Of a stretch of DNA of 64,000 nt, positions 27,601 through 34,810 are shown piece after piece. The stretch spans positions 11,918,490 to 11,982,489 of the forward strand of contig OY811974.1 in assembly GCA_963681505.1 (NCBI GenBank), read 5' to 3'. Below the pieces are notes generated by a model. The model worked only from the letters and a program-made list of their open reading frames with translations. It did not search any database and was not told the DNA's origin. Source of the stretch: Eunapius fragilis (lineage: Eukaryota; Porifera; Demospongiae; Spongillida; Spongillidae). Numbering within the stretch: the first letter of the stretch is position 1; the number at the start of each line of letters is the position of its first letter. Both the position numbers and the translations under genes were made by a program.

Positions 27601-28962
27601 CGACATTGAGGTCAAACACATCTTGGTGCCCACTAGGAAGCCAGGCCTGTCCACCATGACATCCCCTCATGTCCCAGATTACGCGTATGTTCACCCTCCC
27701 TCTTCTCCCTGTCTCCTCCTCCCCTCCCCTTCCCTCCCCTCCCCTTCTCCTCCCCTCCCCTTCTCCTCTCCTCACCTTCCCCCTCTTCACCTGTTACATG
27801 TGTCACTTACCTGAACCTGTGCTCACAGGGATACTGAGGACTCACATGATGCAGGAGAGGGGAGGTCCCTTGCTAAACGTGATCAGCCAAGGCGTGCACC
27901 AGTCTCCCTGGCACAGCTTGGGAAGTGAGTGGCTTGTTGTGATGATGTGTTGTGAGTCACCTCCACTGTGACTACCTGCATGTATAGCAACTGTATCAAA
28001 TATTTAACCTAATAGTATATGTGTATGGTTGTCTGGGTAGTGTGCTGTATGGCTGTATTATATGCAATCAGTTGGTCCCGGCTAACGCTCAGCTAGAGTA
28101 ACATGTAGTTCTGGGTTATCTACCGCTTGGGAAGTTGGCAAGGCAGGTAACCACACACCCTTGTGAGCTTGGGTAGCAAATACCTGTGGAGAGCCCATTC
28201 CCTCCTAGCCTCTGGTCCCCATTCCCTCCTAGCCTCTGGTCCCCATTCCCTCCTAGCCTCTGGTCCCCATTCCCCCCCCCCCCCCCTTCCCCCCTAGCCT
28301 CTGGTCCCCATTCCCCCCTAGCCTCTGGTCCCCATTCCCCCCTTGCCCCTGGTCCCCATTCCCCCCTAACCTCTGCTTCCCACTCCTCCTGGCCTCTGGT
28401 CCCCATTCCCCCTGAAATCACAGAGACCATATGTCTAGAATGAAAGAAATAAGAAATTAACACTCTAAGAAACGCTGCACACCTTCTGTGTGGTCCTTGT
28501 GGCCCAATGGTTCATACCTGGTCTCTCCCACATTAACCTATAGATTATAACCTAGTCATGCTAGGAGGCCATATGTGCCACCTAATCCTCTGAATGCTGA
28601 TATTTTGAATTGCCAAAGTTATAGGGAGAATGTGGCCCATAATGAATCAAAGTGGTTTTTAAAATGCTATGGAGAAAATTGTCCTACATGTAGCTGAAGA
28701 AGGCTCTGTGAGAAACTGGCTACTTGTATCACTGTAGATACCCTGTATGACGTATGACATGATAGCTGTATACTGACCCTATATGCAACTACACAGTACT
28801 CACATGTTATATGTACACAACTTAATTGTCACATGGTGTTGCTAATCATATTCATGACTGTACCATGATGGCGTATCTTCTTCATTCTCCTACAGCTCCT
28901 CACCAACCATACCACTTATACCTTCATCTGTCCCCAAATCTCATCCCTCAAGACAATCATAA
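256..28962 (+). CDS. PKHD1L1: Fibrocystin-L-like (PKHD1L1-type) giant membrane protein, 5' end outside window
   Basis: A large type I surface protein of the fibrocystin-L family: IPT/TIG repeats, two G8 domains, CEMIP-like beta-helix regions, one transmembrane segment and a short tail. I traced 44 exons by GT/AG borders and codon phase. Their summed length is 12579 nt, exactly 4193 codons including the TAA at 28960-28962, with no internal stop. The first visible exon follows a TAG acceptor at 253-255, so the signal peptide and first IPT repeats lie upstream. Vertebrate fibrocystin-L is about 4240 residues, so the full protein here is probably longer. Extras over the vertebrate plan are a LamG-like domain and a cupredoxin array. 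Ligand and function are not deducible; in vertebrates the family forms a surface coat or cilium-associated receptor-like protein. Individual acceptors (for example 8180 versus 8189) could be off by a few codons. Confidence 0.9.
1491..2255 (+). other. Intron 2, no gene seen
   Basis: It holds the tandem repeat at 1541-1690, a poly-T run at about 1748-1782 and otherwise unremarkable AT-rich sequence. It ends at GAAAG/GTC before exon 3, where codon phase 2 is restored. Confidence 0.6.
1541..1690 (+). repeat. Degenerate tandem repeat in intron 2 containing donor-like GTAAGT
   Basis: A roughly 50-bp unit (TTTAGCGTACCTTGGTGTTA... ACTTTGTAAGT) is repeated about three times shortly after the exon-2 donor at 1491. 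Confidence 0.6.
2430..2942 (+). other. Intron 3, no gene seen
   Basis: From GTAAGT at 2430 to the AG at 2941-2942. I see no repeat or coding signal in it. Confidence 0.6.
2943..3745 (+). other. Cupredoxin-like domain 1 (degenerate)
   Basis: Exons 2943-3066, 3354-3486 and the start of 3706-5443. The fold pattern is readable: an N-terminal strand, VVQAGDTVEWAW, a middle strand, then SFSHTFTVPGTYHYIAEG and GTIVVQDL. The spacing matches plastocyanin/phytocyanin domains. The C-terminal loop that normally carries Cys, His and Met reads YHYIAEGYAAIGFNG and has none of these ligands in place, so copper binding looks lost. The three better domains 2-4 lie about 1.6 kb downstream. Confidence 0.6.
3094..3135. 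repeat. (CA)n microsatellite in intron 4
   Basis: About 20 CA dinucleotides 27 bp after the exon-4 donor. Confidence 0.9.
3746..4400 (+). other. Two IPT-like repeats in exon 6
   Basis: Within exon 3706-5443. The first runs from about VTLSPSQGYVGVAVEVSVR to the LTFGGMPC core. The second starts at ITAAPSPPTGSLRGGLEISI and has the VTIGNTPC core followed by LTCVTGP. Both keep the G-x-x-P-C turn typical of IPT/TIG. Confidence 0.7.
4401..5265 (+). other. LamG / concanavalin A-like domain in exon 6
   Basis: About residues 690-977 of the visible protein. Motifs in order: ALAYWSL at the start, AAEFNSSYMEVP, FGFGLEVWL, RIVVDAS, GYMLALNPCNQLEFWLG, WHQVFIGWSA, NQVLYVDGSLVG, IKFGG and GSLDEVSFYGSPLSPEAVA. 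This is the standard strand order of laminin-G-like jelly-roll modules (edge strand, 'W-H-x-V' strand, 'Y-V-D-G' strand, 'D-E-V-x-x-Y' strand). Several cysteines are inserted in two loops. Carbohydrate or matrix binding is a family-based inference. Confidence 0.7.
5284..7717 (+). other. Three phytocyanin-like cupredoxin domains (2-4)
   Basis: Exon 6 end plus exons 5616-5799, 6097-6285, 6694-6864, 6965-7075 and 7424-7717, all joined in phase. Domain 2: LLFQWS, HGLSQVSKAAFESC, then YYFVDPVLTNCAQGHKAQV, where the copper Cys is replaced. Domain 3: LIFQWNGPVPHSVVEM, then FVCSVTSHCTHGMKFTV. Domain 4: LVFSWDDFHSLHQV, DAFKSC, then FLCSVSGHCDAGMKVQV. Domains 3 and 4 show C-x4-H-C-x2-G-M, the phytocyanin-style loop with Cys, His and axial Met, plus an upstream His (PHSV, FHSL). 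They therefore carry a complete type-1 copper ligand set. Electron transfer or copper binding is inferred from the ligands only. Confidence 0.8.
5804..5980. repeat. G-rich low-complexity tract in intron 7
   Basis: Runs of G and GGAGG downstream of the exon-7 donor at 5800. Short ORFs on both strands here are compositional. Confidence 0.6.
7735..7766. repeat. (TG)n microsatellite in intron 11
   Basis: About 15 TG dinucleotides just after the exon-11 donor at 7718. Confidence 0.9.
8180..9690 (+). other. Five IPT/TIG repeats in exon 12
   Basis: The exon runs 8180-9907; an alternative acceptor at 8189 keeps the same phase. Repeats start near LTVYGRSLVPDG, ASIAPTSGSLAGGTPVQI, SSVTPSTNLIGGSPLQI, GFSPQSAGNGGGVDVAI and GGISPSVGGTAGGTLVTI. 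Each has a G-x-x-P-C, S-x-C or similar core. A Pro/Ser/Thr-rich linker (about 8424-8530) separates the first from the rest. The block leads directly into G8 domain 1 in the same exon. Confidence 0.85.
9691..10945 (+). other. G8 domain 1 (exons 12-15)
   Basis: Exon 12 end plus 10042-10134, 10383-10493 and 10755-10945. The G8 pattern is clear: RWSSPFTWGG, P-G-E-G-E-S-V-Y-I, VVLDTSTPVLNLILVEG, LVFDDS, KYIFINGGGLQIGTEQSPF, KITLYG, GTLDLHG and VTWTRLAQTA. It is followed by DWVPGDLVVIAATGKD and E-T-E-V-R-T-V. G8 domains occur in fibrocystins, CEMIP and TMEM2 and are named for eight conserved glycines. Confidence 0.9.
10494..10735. repeat. ~33-bp tandem repeat in intron 14
   Basis: The unit TTAACCCCTGGAGGGCTATT is repeated about seven times with variation, starting a few bases after the exon-14 donor at 10494. 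Confidence 0.85.
10949..11050. repeat. (CA)n-rich tract in intron 15
   Basis: It begins right at the exon-15 donor. Interrupted CA and CATA repeats continue to about 11125. Confidence 0.9.
11560..12061 (+). other. Intron 16, no gene seen
   Basis: AT-rich sequence. An imperfect duplicated motif (CAGCAAAATCACCCTT near 11625 and its inverse near 11826) is the only structure noted. Confidence 0.5.
12531..12765. repeat. (GGT)n trinucleotide repeat in intron 18
   Basis: Blocks of GGT/GTG repeats separated by ATTACACAGCATGTAG and GATGTTGCT spacers. It produces spurious Val-, Gly- and His-rich ORFs. Confidence 0.9.
13187..13240. repeat. (TG)n-rich tract in intron 19
   Basis: An interrupted TG repeat directly after the exon-19 donor at 13185. 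Confidence 0.8.
13330..13580. repeat. Degenerate ~22-24 bp tandem repeat in intron 19
   Basis: The units resemble ACATACATATCAGGTACTT. Each carries CAGGTA, which looks like both an acceptor and a donor. Confidence 0.75.
14386..14484. repeat. 19-bp tandem repeat ending in the exon-22 acceptor
   Basis: Five copies of TACTGTATGCCCCGCCCCC, with a sixth partial copy supplying the TACTGTAG acceptor of exon 22 at 14481-14486. Confidence 0.85.
14672..14815. repeat. ~28-bp tandem repeat copying the exon-22 donor
   Basis: The exon/intron border CCGCTG/GTAAGAGGGT is repeated about five times downstream, alternating GGTAAG and GATAAG. Confidence 0.85.
15257..15395. repeat. ~27-bp G-rich tandem repeat in intron 23
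   Basis: Units of GTGTACCCCTGGGTGT with poly-G spacers, beginning just after the exon-23 donor at 15247. Confidence 0.8.
15642..15747. repeat. (CCCT)n tetranucleotide repeat in intron 23
   Basis: About 26 uninterrupted CCCT units act as an extended polypyrimidine tract ahead of the exon-24 acceptor at 15774-15775. Confidence 0.95.
16064..17000 (+). other. G8 domain 2 (exons 25-27)
   Basis: Exons 16064-16253, 16507-16668 and 16754-17677 (first part). Blocks: RRWSSNSSWPSG, P-M-A-G-E-N-V-N-I, MLMDVPNPPAFANVYVMGQL, FEDT, ILILGSNAALIIGTQQSPF, QITLTG and MTWTRLGTSAHSGDIQITLQ. They end with V-V-I-A-P-S-G and E-S-E-I-R-T-V. The layout parallels G8 domain 1, including the phase-0 break before the I-x-x-G-T-x-Q-S-P-F strand, which indicates an ancient internal duplication. 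Confidence 0.9.
18912..19238 (-). mobile_element. Fragment of a reverse-transcriptase-element C-terminal domain in intron 28
   Basis: The minus strand reads AGSAAFAAEERKHKANDSK, CAELGWVCIPIAVETYG, CWGTEAKWAISQLASRLA and LVRANVRALLSRAIS. This matches the C-terminal region I associate with animal non-LTR-type retroelement polyproteins; a longer relative lies at 36467-37200 on the same strand. No RT core is present, so this is a truncated relic inserted antisense in the PKHD1L1-like intron. Confidence 0.6.
19462..20668. repeat. 16-bp minisatellite, about 75 copies, in intron 28
   Basis: The unit is ATGCATCTACAGTACC with variants ATGCATATACAGTACC, CTACTGTACC and TGTACAG. Since 16 is not a multiple of three, all three plus-strand frames cycle through the same 16-residue peptide, and none contains a stop. 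Three apparent ORFs of more than 400 codons result. They are not genes. Confidence 0.95.
21254..21362. repeat. 23-bp tandem repeat copying the exon-31 acceptor
   Basis: TTTATTAATTGTTTCCTGTC followed by AGG recurs about five times. The last copy provides the AG at 21358-21359 for exon 31. Confidence 0.85.
21480..22229 (+). other. Intron 31, CA-rich
   Basis: From GTAAGT at 21480 to the AG at 22228-22229. The second half (about 21940-22226) is dense in CACACA and CATACA repeats and provides shadow ORFs in several frames. No gene seen. Confidence 0.8.
22806..22918. repeat. ~37-bp tandem repeat copying the exon-33 acceptor
   Basis: Three units of CTTAACCCCTT...CTCCCACCACC...CACAG/CTCAG. The last ends in the acceptor used by exon 33 (AG at 22917-22918). 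Confidence 0.8.
23548..23638. repeat. (CA)n microsatellite plus poly-C before exon 35
   Basis: About 40 CA dinucleotides followed by a C run that forms the acceptor tract at 23649-23650. Confidence 0.95.
24478..24640. repeat. (CA)n-rich tract in intron 35
   Basis: Interrupted CA repeats end shortly before the exon-36 acceptor at 24651-24652. Confidence 0.85.
25590..25722. repeat. (TG)n-rich tract in intron 37; left edge of duplicated block A
   Basis: GTGTATG and GTGTGTATG repeats. The matching tract at 41675-41750 opens block B, so the duplication boundary lies inside simple repeats. Confidence 0.75.
25980..26322. repeat. CT-rich (CCCT / CTCT) tract in intron 38
   Basis: A long polypyrimidine stretch before exon 39. 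Block B retains a much shorter version at 42040-42178. Confidence 0.9.
27229..28962 (+). other. Transmembrane helix and cytoplasmic tail (exons 41-44)
   Basis: Exons 27229-27492, 27560-27684, 27829-27924 and 28896-28962. A hydrophobic segment IVAIFASFGAAILLGVVMTV (then LIMAW) is followed by the stop-transfer motif HHKRTR, then a polar tail of about 126 residues. The tail is rich in Lys, His, Ser and Pro and ends SHPSRQS-stop. Phases 0, 2, 2 are satisfied at the joins. The tail matches no domain I know. Confidence 0.85.
27925..28895 (+). other. Intron 43 with 24-bp minisatellite
   Basis: From GTGAGT at 27925 to the AG at 28894-28895. At 28195-28415 about nine copies of CCCATTCCCTCCTAGCCTCT plus GGTC occur. 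Otherwise no gene or element recognised. Confidence 0.75.
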
Positions 28963-29095
28963 AAGTTCCTGCAATTTAGTTTGAGAACCTGTTTGTTGTG
29001 TCTGGTCAGTTGTGCAGTGCTGGGCATTGCTGTATCATAGCTAGTTCATAGAGAAATATGTTATGTATTCATGAGCGTTATTGTATGAAGTGTCT

Positions 29096-29101
29096 ATTAA
29101 A
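29096..29101 (+). terminator. Candidate poly(A) signal ATTAAA of the PKHD1L1-like gene
   Basis: ATTAAA lies 134 bp after the TAA stop. No canonical AATAAA was noticed between 28963 and 29120. Confidence 0.4.
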
Positions 29102-29380
29102 TCAGTTAATACTAAAAGACATGTTGTGATGCTCAAGTTGTGTTTGGCTTTTACTGTCAAGGTTTATACCTTGAGGTCTGGGCTCGCTCTCAAAGGCCGG
29201 GGGGAAATATTGGTCTGGCGACCATCGGATCTACCAAACCGGTTCCGATGCCCATGTTGCGGTCCTACCTGTTCTCATCTGTGCAGGCTTGCATATACTT
29301 ATATCCAAAGAGGGTAATTGAGGAGTGTTGTAAACAGCCCCATGTGGATGCAATAGGAACTGAATTACACAAGTTATAAA

Positions 29381-29595
29381 AACTTTCTCTATGAGAAAGT
29401 TAGTGGCCTATAGGATTGGAAGGCAATAGTCTAGTGGTGTAAAAAGGAAGGAAACAAGAAGGGGAAATATAATAGTCCTATTACACACAAGCATAATGAC
29501 CTACAAATGGGTGAAATATAGGACTATTACATTTCCCCTTATTATTAGACTCTTGTTTCCTTCTTTTTTACACCACTATTGCCTTACAATCCCCA
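29381..29595. mobile_element. Fold-back (hairpin) element, family 1, copy h29
   Basis: Left arm: AACTTTCTCTATGAGAAAGT, ...CTATAGGATTGGAAGGCAA, then GTGTAAAAAGGAAGGAAACA. The right arm is its inverse complement, ending TTGCCTTACAATCC. A remnant of the same insertion is in block B at 45937-46075, where the outer left arm has been deleted. Confidence 0.8.
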
Positions 29596-30852
29596 GACTA
29601 CTCATATCAGTATATTCTTCATCATTATGATGCGGATCTGAGGCACCGAATTATATGTTTCGATCGAGCTAGAAAATGCAGCCCTTTTTTTTCTCACAAG
29701 CAGAAATTGAGCTTGTTTAAATACATGGCAGCATGTCTTAGTACGGCCATGTACATTGTCATGGTTTAGTACAGCCATGTTATCATGGCTTCTATATCTT
29801 GGTGTGAATGGTTTCAAATATGCTGTTTGTATTAGTTCGTAGAAACGAAACGTACATGTCGATGCAAGTTTTCTTTGAACATTACAAAAACATGTTGATG
29901 GGAATACAGAGGTCAGTTAGCATCTAACAATAGTACTAAATGTTCATGTATATGACTATGTATCTTCAGATGGCACAGTTACCATCAGCCATGGCTTGCA
30001 GGCTGGAAGGACTTCCACTTGTACTTTGAAGTAGAGGCTGTCATCCTTCAAATACTGACACTCTTCATCTTCCTCGAGGCCCAGCTGATCATAAGGAAAG
30101 AACTGAGTGTAACCCCATCCTCTACCCCTCTTACCACTGAGCACTCTGCTATTGGAATCATCTGCTTCATCTGTAGTATAATCGATTGTGTCTAAGTAAT
30201 GGTCTTCATCCTTGAGCTGGTTGAGAAGGGTGATTGTACACTTGTATCTGATTGGCCATGTGAGGGTATCATCATTCTCTCCCATCATCAGGCACAGGAA
30301 TACAGACACATGTGTACCTTTACCATCACCACATCCATCGGCATATACCAAGAGGCACATCTTATAGCCACAGGGATGGGTATAAAATCCTGGACTGAAC
30401 CATGTTTTATTGCTCACTTTCAACTGATTGAAATGAGGCATCCTAATAACCGTCATATGGATTCTTTTTTCTTGCGTAATCAGCTGTACCATAGCTAGAT
30501 CAAGATGGTGGCCATAAGAGTTGGCTTTGTGGTCTTCCATTGTATTGGCTCGTCTTTGTGAAGCGTAGGTACATCCCACTTCCTTATATGGGCAACCAAT
30601 AATCTGATATGGACACTTCAAGTGATGTGAATCCATCTGCTTCCTTTTAATGGTAACTCCACATCCATTGTTGGGACAGGGTACCATGAGATCAGGACAC
30701 TCATCAAGATGGCCACCAGTCATTTCCTTATATGTCCCTTTGGACTTGCAATGCTTACACGTGTGTTTCCTAAGAGCACACACTTTATTATGAAGGTGAA
30801 GGTTGTTAAGGATTATATGGTCTCCACAGCCATTAGCGCAAGGAGCTAAAAC

Positions 30853-31994
30853 ATCGAGAGTTACGTTAGTAACTCTCATATAGGATTTGACCCCGATTAT
30901 GAATGTCATTAAAAAAACGCGACCCGCTTCTAACAAGACCCGCGACGAGCGGATGGCTTACCTTGTTATCGTCGTCGTACAAGAAGGCAACAACAAGCAG
31001 TTTCGTGTTTGTTTGATGTCACAAAACCGCGTGGTTGTAGAGAACAAAACAATTTTCGAAACTCGTACCCAGTCCCACGAATTTCTCGTTCTTCTTGTTC
31101 TTGTTCTTGTTCTTGACCACGCATAACTCGGGATAGGAACACTTTTAAGAAATGAAAATTACACCAATGGCTTCAGAATTCGTTGGCATTCTCGCTTCTG
31201 TGGTCAAAACGTCTCGAGGCTACATGACATATATCGGTAGTTGTGTTAGCAAATCACGTATAGTTAAGCTTACTGCACTGACAAGACTCGGATAGGTCCT
31301 ACTTCGCTCTTTATACGAAGTACTAGCAGTATACATCATGTAATCAAATGTGTATGGTCTGGGCACTACACGTAGTGGTAATTAACTGTGGCGGTTATAA
31401 TAACGTGCACGTGCGTACTATAATCATTATATTCTTGTTATTCGATCGTTGTAAAGTTTGACGCTCTTTGTAACTTAGTGAAGTAGTTTTTTTTTTTTTT
31501 TTCAAAATGCCTTCACGTGCAAGCTACAGATCCTGAAAAAAGACAGCGATATTGCCATAGTCCTGAACGTGCATCTCGCTCGGCGAAAAGAGTTAAGGTC
31601 ACTCAAAGGTATGTCGTACCTTTACAACCTTCCTCTCATATCACGATGGATTACTTAACATGCTATACAGCTCATAATCGGGTATGAATAAAAATCAATG
31701 AAACAAGTAAATAAAAAACATTCTCTATGAGAAAGTTGGTGGCATATAGGATTTGAAGGCAATGGTGGTGTAAAAAGGAAGGAAACAAGGGTCTAATAAT
31801 AAGGGAAAATGGAATAGTCCTATATTTAGCACATTTCTATATGTAGGATATAGTATGTTGTTCGTGTGCTAAATATAGGACTATTCCATTTTCCCTTATT
31901 ATTAGACCCTTGTTTCCTTCCTTTTTACACCACCATTGCCTTCAAATCCTATATGCCACCAACTTTCTCATAGAGAATGTTTTTTATTTACTTG
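30853..31994. mobile_element. 1.14-kb insertion in TRAF-like copy A, ending in hairpin h31
   Basis: Absent from the intact paralogue, where GGGCTAAAACATATCGACAT is continuous. Its right end is the hairpin 31704-31994. Upstream is a poly-T run (31486-31502), then CAAAATGCC at 31503. A short open stretch from about 31508 (V-Q-A-T-D-P-E-K-R-Q-R-Y, S-P-E-R-A-S-R-S-A-K-R) ends at a donor-like GTATGT. The left end has a small palindrome GAGAGTTACGTTAGTAACTC. I see no transposase. Confidence 0.65.
31704..31994. mobile_element. Fold-back (hairpin) element, family 1, copy h31, near-perfect arms
   Basis: The arms are about 129 bp each (CAAGTAAATAAAAAACATTC ... ATATTTAGCAC and its exact inverse complement by eye) around a loop of about 32 bp. 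It lies at the right junction of the insertion that breaks TRAF-like copy A. Confidence 0.9.
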
Positions 31995-32500
31995 TATCCA
32001 CATGCTTCAAGGTGATCTGCAAGCAATCTTAACTCATTTACCCAGGGACAGCCTGTGGACGTACACTTCACTCTGAGGTCTTTGACCTTTCTAGCACTCT
32101 TCCTATCAGGAAATGCATCCAGTGGTTGGCGACATGTGGGGCATTTCCCTGAGGTGCTTTTCTGCTGGTCATAACATGACTTGCAGTACAGCTTGGCACA
32201 CTCACACTTGGTTTGTTGAGGGTCTCGAGCAGGGAGAAGACAGATGACACAGTAGTCATCATCGTGAGGGACATCAACAAATTCACAGTCATATCCACCA
32301 ACACTGTGGAGGTAAATCAATAAGTTAGTGTATGTTTCTTCAAAAGTCTAGGCATGCCTGGTAACTATGGAGATCACTTACGAACACAGAACAATTATAA
32401 GGGTTTCATAAAAATACCATCATGCAGTTTTGTGGTTTCAATAAATAGCAATTCTAGGGTTTCAGGTAAGACAAATACCAAAGAGGGGTTTGTGTGTTCA

Positions 32501-33037
32501 TAGCCTCGTCCCCAGGCCGTCAATTAAAGTTTGGGAAAAAAGACGGCCTGGTCTCCATTGCAACTCCGTTAGTGCGCATGCGCTGGCCATTACCAGAAAA
32601 AGTGGTAATCGTATATTTCGCTTGTAAACCTTTCCGTAAACTAACTCGTTACCGGTCTGCCTCGTTCAAAGTGCCAGGCTTTTTCAATTAAAAACACATC
32701 GCGCACATGCACAAAATACATAGCTACGCGTAGTATGGCAACGACGTCAAAGTCTTGCAGGATTAGTGGCAGTGTTGTGTCTCCTACACATTGTATTGCA
32801 CATACTACGCGTAGCTATGTATTTTATGCATGTGTGCGATGTGTTTTTAATTGAAAAAGCCTGGCACTTAGAACGAGGCAGACCAGTAACAAGTTAGTTT
32901 ACGGAAAGGTTTACAAGCGAAATATACGATTACCACTTTTTCTGGTAATGGCCAGCGCATGCGCACTAACGGAGTTGCAATGGAGACCAGGCCGTCTTTT
33001 TTCCCAAACTTTAATTGACGGCCTGGGGACGAGGCTA
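32501..33037. mobile_element. 537-bp fold-back MITE with 9-bp target duplication (Mutator-like)
   Basis: Termini TAGCCTCGTCCCCAGGCCGT and its inverse complement. The arms are about 225 bp and nearly perfect. The flanking direct repeat GTGTGTTCA is at 32492-32500 and 33038-33046. The empty site exists in block B (GCGTGTTCATAAAGG at 47952). Long arms and a 9-bp duplication fit Mutator-like elements. It sits in the predicted first intron of TRAF-like copy A. Confidence 0.85.
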
Positions 33038-33124
33038 GTGTGTTCATAAAGGTCCAAACAAATCACTGTACCAGTGTACATAAAACATTTAGAAAATGAA
33101 GCACATAAAACATATCACAAGTTG

Positions 33125-33585
33125 TGGTGGAGGTGTGCATACAGTATAGAGAAGGTGTACATACAGTATGGGGGAGGTGTGCATACAGTATGGGGGAGGT
33201 GTGTATACAGTATGGGGGAGGTGTACATACAGTATGGGGAGGTGTGCATATAGTATGGGGGAGGTGTGCATACAGAATGGGGGAGGTGTGCATACAGTAT
33301 GGGGGAGGTGTGCATACAGTATGGGGGAGGTGTGCATACAGTATGGGGGAGGTGTGCATACAGTATGGGGGAGGTGTGCATATAGTATGGGGGAGGTGTG
33401 CATACAGTATGGGGGAGGTGTGCATACAGTATGGGGGAGGTGTGCATACAGTATGGGGAAGGTGTGCATACAGTATGGGGGAGGTGTGCATACAGTCTGG
33501 GGGAGGTGTGCATACAGTCCGGGGGAGGTGTGCATACAGTAAGGGGGAGGTGTGCATACAGTATGGGGGAGGTGTGCGCACCGTA
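33125..33585. repeat. 22-bp minisatellite, about 21 copies (block A)
   Basis: The unit is GTGTGCATACAGTATGGGGG plus AG. It is the counterpart of the much larger array at 48062-50040. ORFs through it on both strands are artefacts of the absence of stops in the unit. Confidence 0.95.
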
Positions 33586-33663
33586 TATTAGCGATGGGTT
33601 GTAGCAATCTCTAGGAACACAGGCCCTAAATAAACATCGGGGTATATTTTCACAATGTGGGAT

Positions 33664-33872
33664 ATGCAAATTGTCGCAATGACCGAGGCACCACTGTATA
33701 GTACTGTAACCCTGACCTCTTAAGGCCACAACCAATAGGACCATCAATCTGGTTTAGTAATCCGGCTGCAAGCACACTATGAATGAATATTCTAGTTTTA
33801 TGAGAAACATACACAAATTTTTGAGGGTGGCAGGATTTCAAATTTCCAACATGTCATTTATTTAATGCCTAT
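33664..33872. mobile_element. Truncated fold-back element with loop inverted relative to block B
   Basis: The left arm (ATGCAAATTGTCGCAATGAC ... CACACTATGAATGAAT) is followed by loop sequence in the opposite orientation to that at 50242-50313. The right arm is missing. Confidence 0.6.
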
Positions 33873-34630
33873 TATTAGTAGGGCTAGAGATGGAACTCAA
33901 TTTGCAATATGGTATTTGTATCCATATCACGTGGCAGAGATACATTTTTAGTTGCGGGAACCTCACACCAGTGTTGTTGGTCCATTCAAATCATCAGTTA
34001 TATAAATTCCATGTGACCTGATTTTGCTTGACATTGCTCTCTCATTCACGGAACGTTCAAGGACGTAACATGGGGTCACGCTCTTTGGCTCAATCAAACT
34101 ATATTCATTCCCATGTTAATCATACTTCTTACAGCATTGCATTACTTAAATGAGGCAACAGAGAGGGGGGATGACATAGTGAAATCAATGACAGCAAACC
34201 TGCCAGTAATCCAAACACGAACCAAAACATCAGCTGGGCGTGATAGAAAAACATCCGGTGTCAAATTGCTACCAACTTCAACATGAACACCAAGATGTGC
34301 CTGGTGACAGAATCAACAAAGGCATCAGAGTCAATAAACGTCAATTACATCCCCACCGATGTGGGGATGAATTGAAGTATTATATATTTTCCTGCTGGAT
34401 ATGAGGACATATGTGTGTGCTGTGCTGCAACAGCAGACTTTGTCAAAGTCTCTGAGTCTTCATACCCCATGTGTTCAGTGTGCAACCAAACCAAGGAGCC
34501 TATCAAAGAAGATAGTGAACTGTCCCATTTGTTTTGTGGATGTGTTTTTTTGCATTGTAATGACATGTCTTTTTTTATTTTTAAAAAGAGCTCAATTTTG
34601 TGCATGTGTTTTTTGCAAAGCATATGTATT
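33873..34630. other. No gene recognised
   Basis: AT-rich sequence shared with block B from about 50437 onward. Short ORFs here are unsupported. Confidence 0.5.
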
Positions 34631-34810
34631 TGCACGCCTACTAAAACTTCTAACTATAGCATTCAATTTCAAAGTAATGATCAACGATAAAGTAATTAAA
34701 CATAATATATATATATATATGTGATCTCTGGAGTTTGTTCAATTACTTTATCGTTGATCATTACTTTGAAATTGAATGCTGCTATAGCTAGAAGTTTTAG
34801 TAGGCGTGCA
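34631..34810. mobile_element. Fold-back element with AT loop
   Basis: Arms TGCACGCCTACTAAAACTTC ... AACGATAAAGTAATT and the inverse complement surround a loop with (AT)n. Block B keeps only the right arm (about 50840-50910). Confidence 0.75.

Larger units (their letters stand above)
28963..29955. other. Intergenic stretch between convergent genes
   Basis: It contains the putative 3' UTR, a short open stretch at 29107-29317 (also present at 45704-45912, function unknown), the fold-back element at 29381-29595 and about 350 bp of AT-rich sequence up to the 3' end of the minus-strand TRAF-like copy A. Confidence 0.6.

Noticed and set aside
29081..29317. Open stretch after the PKHD1L1 gene, also present in block B
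   Set aside because: No domain recognised. Conservation between blocks follows from the duplication alone, so I did not call a gene.
33120..33590. Regular direct repeats that might suggest a CRISPR array
   Set aside because: Units are contiguous with no unique spacers, no cas genes are present, and the genome is eukaryotic.
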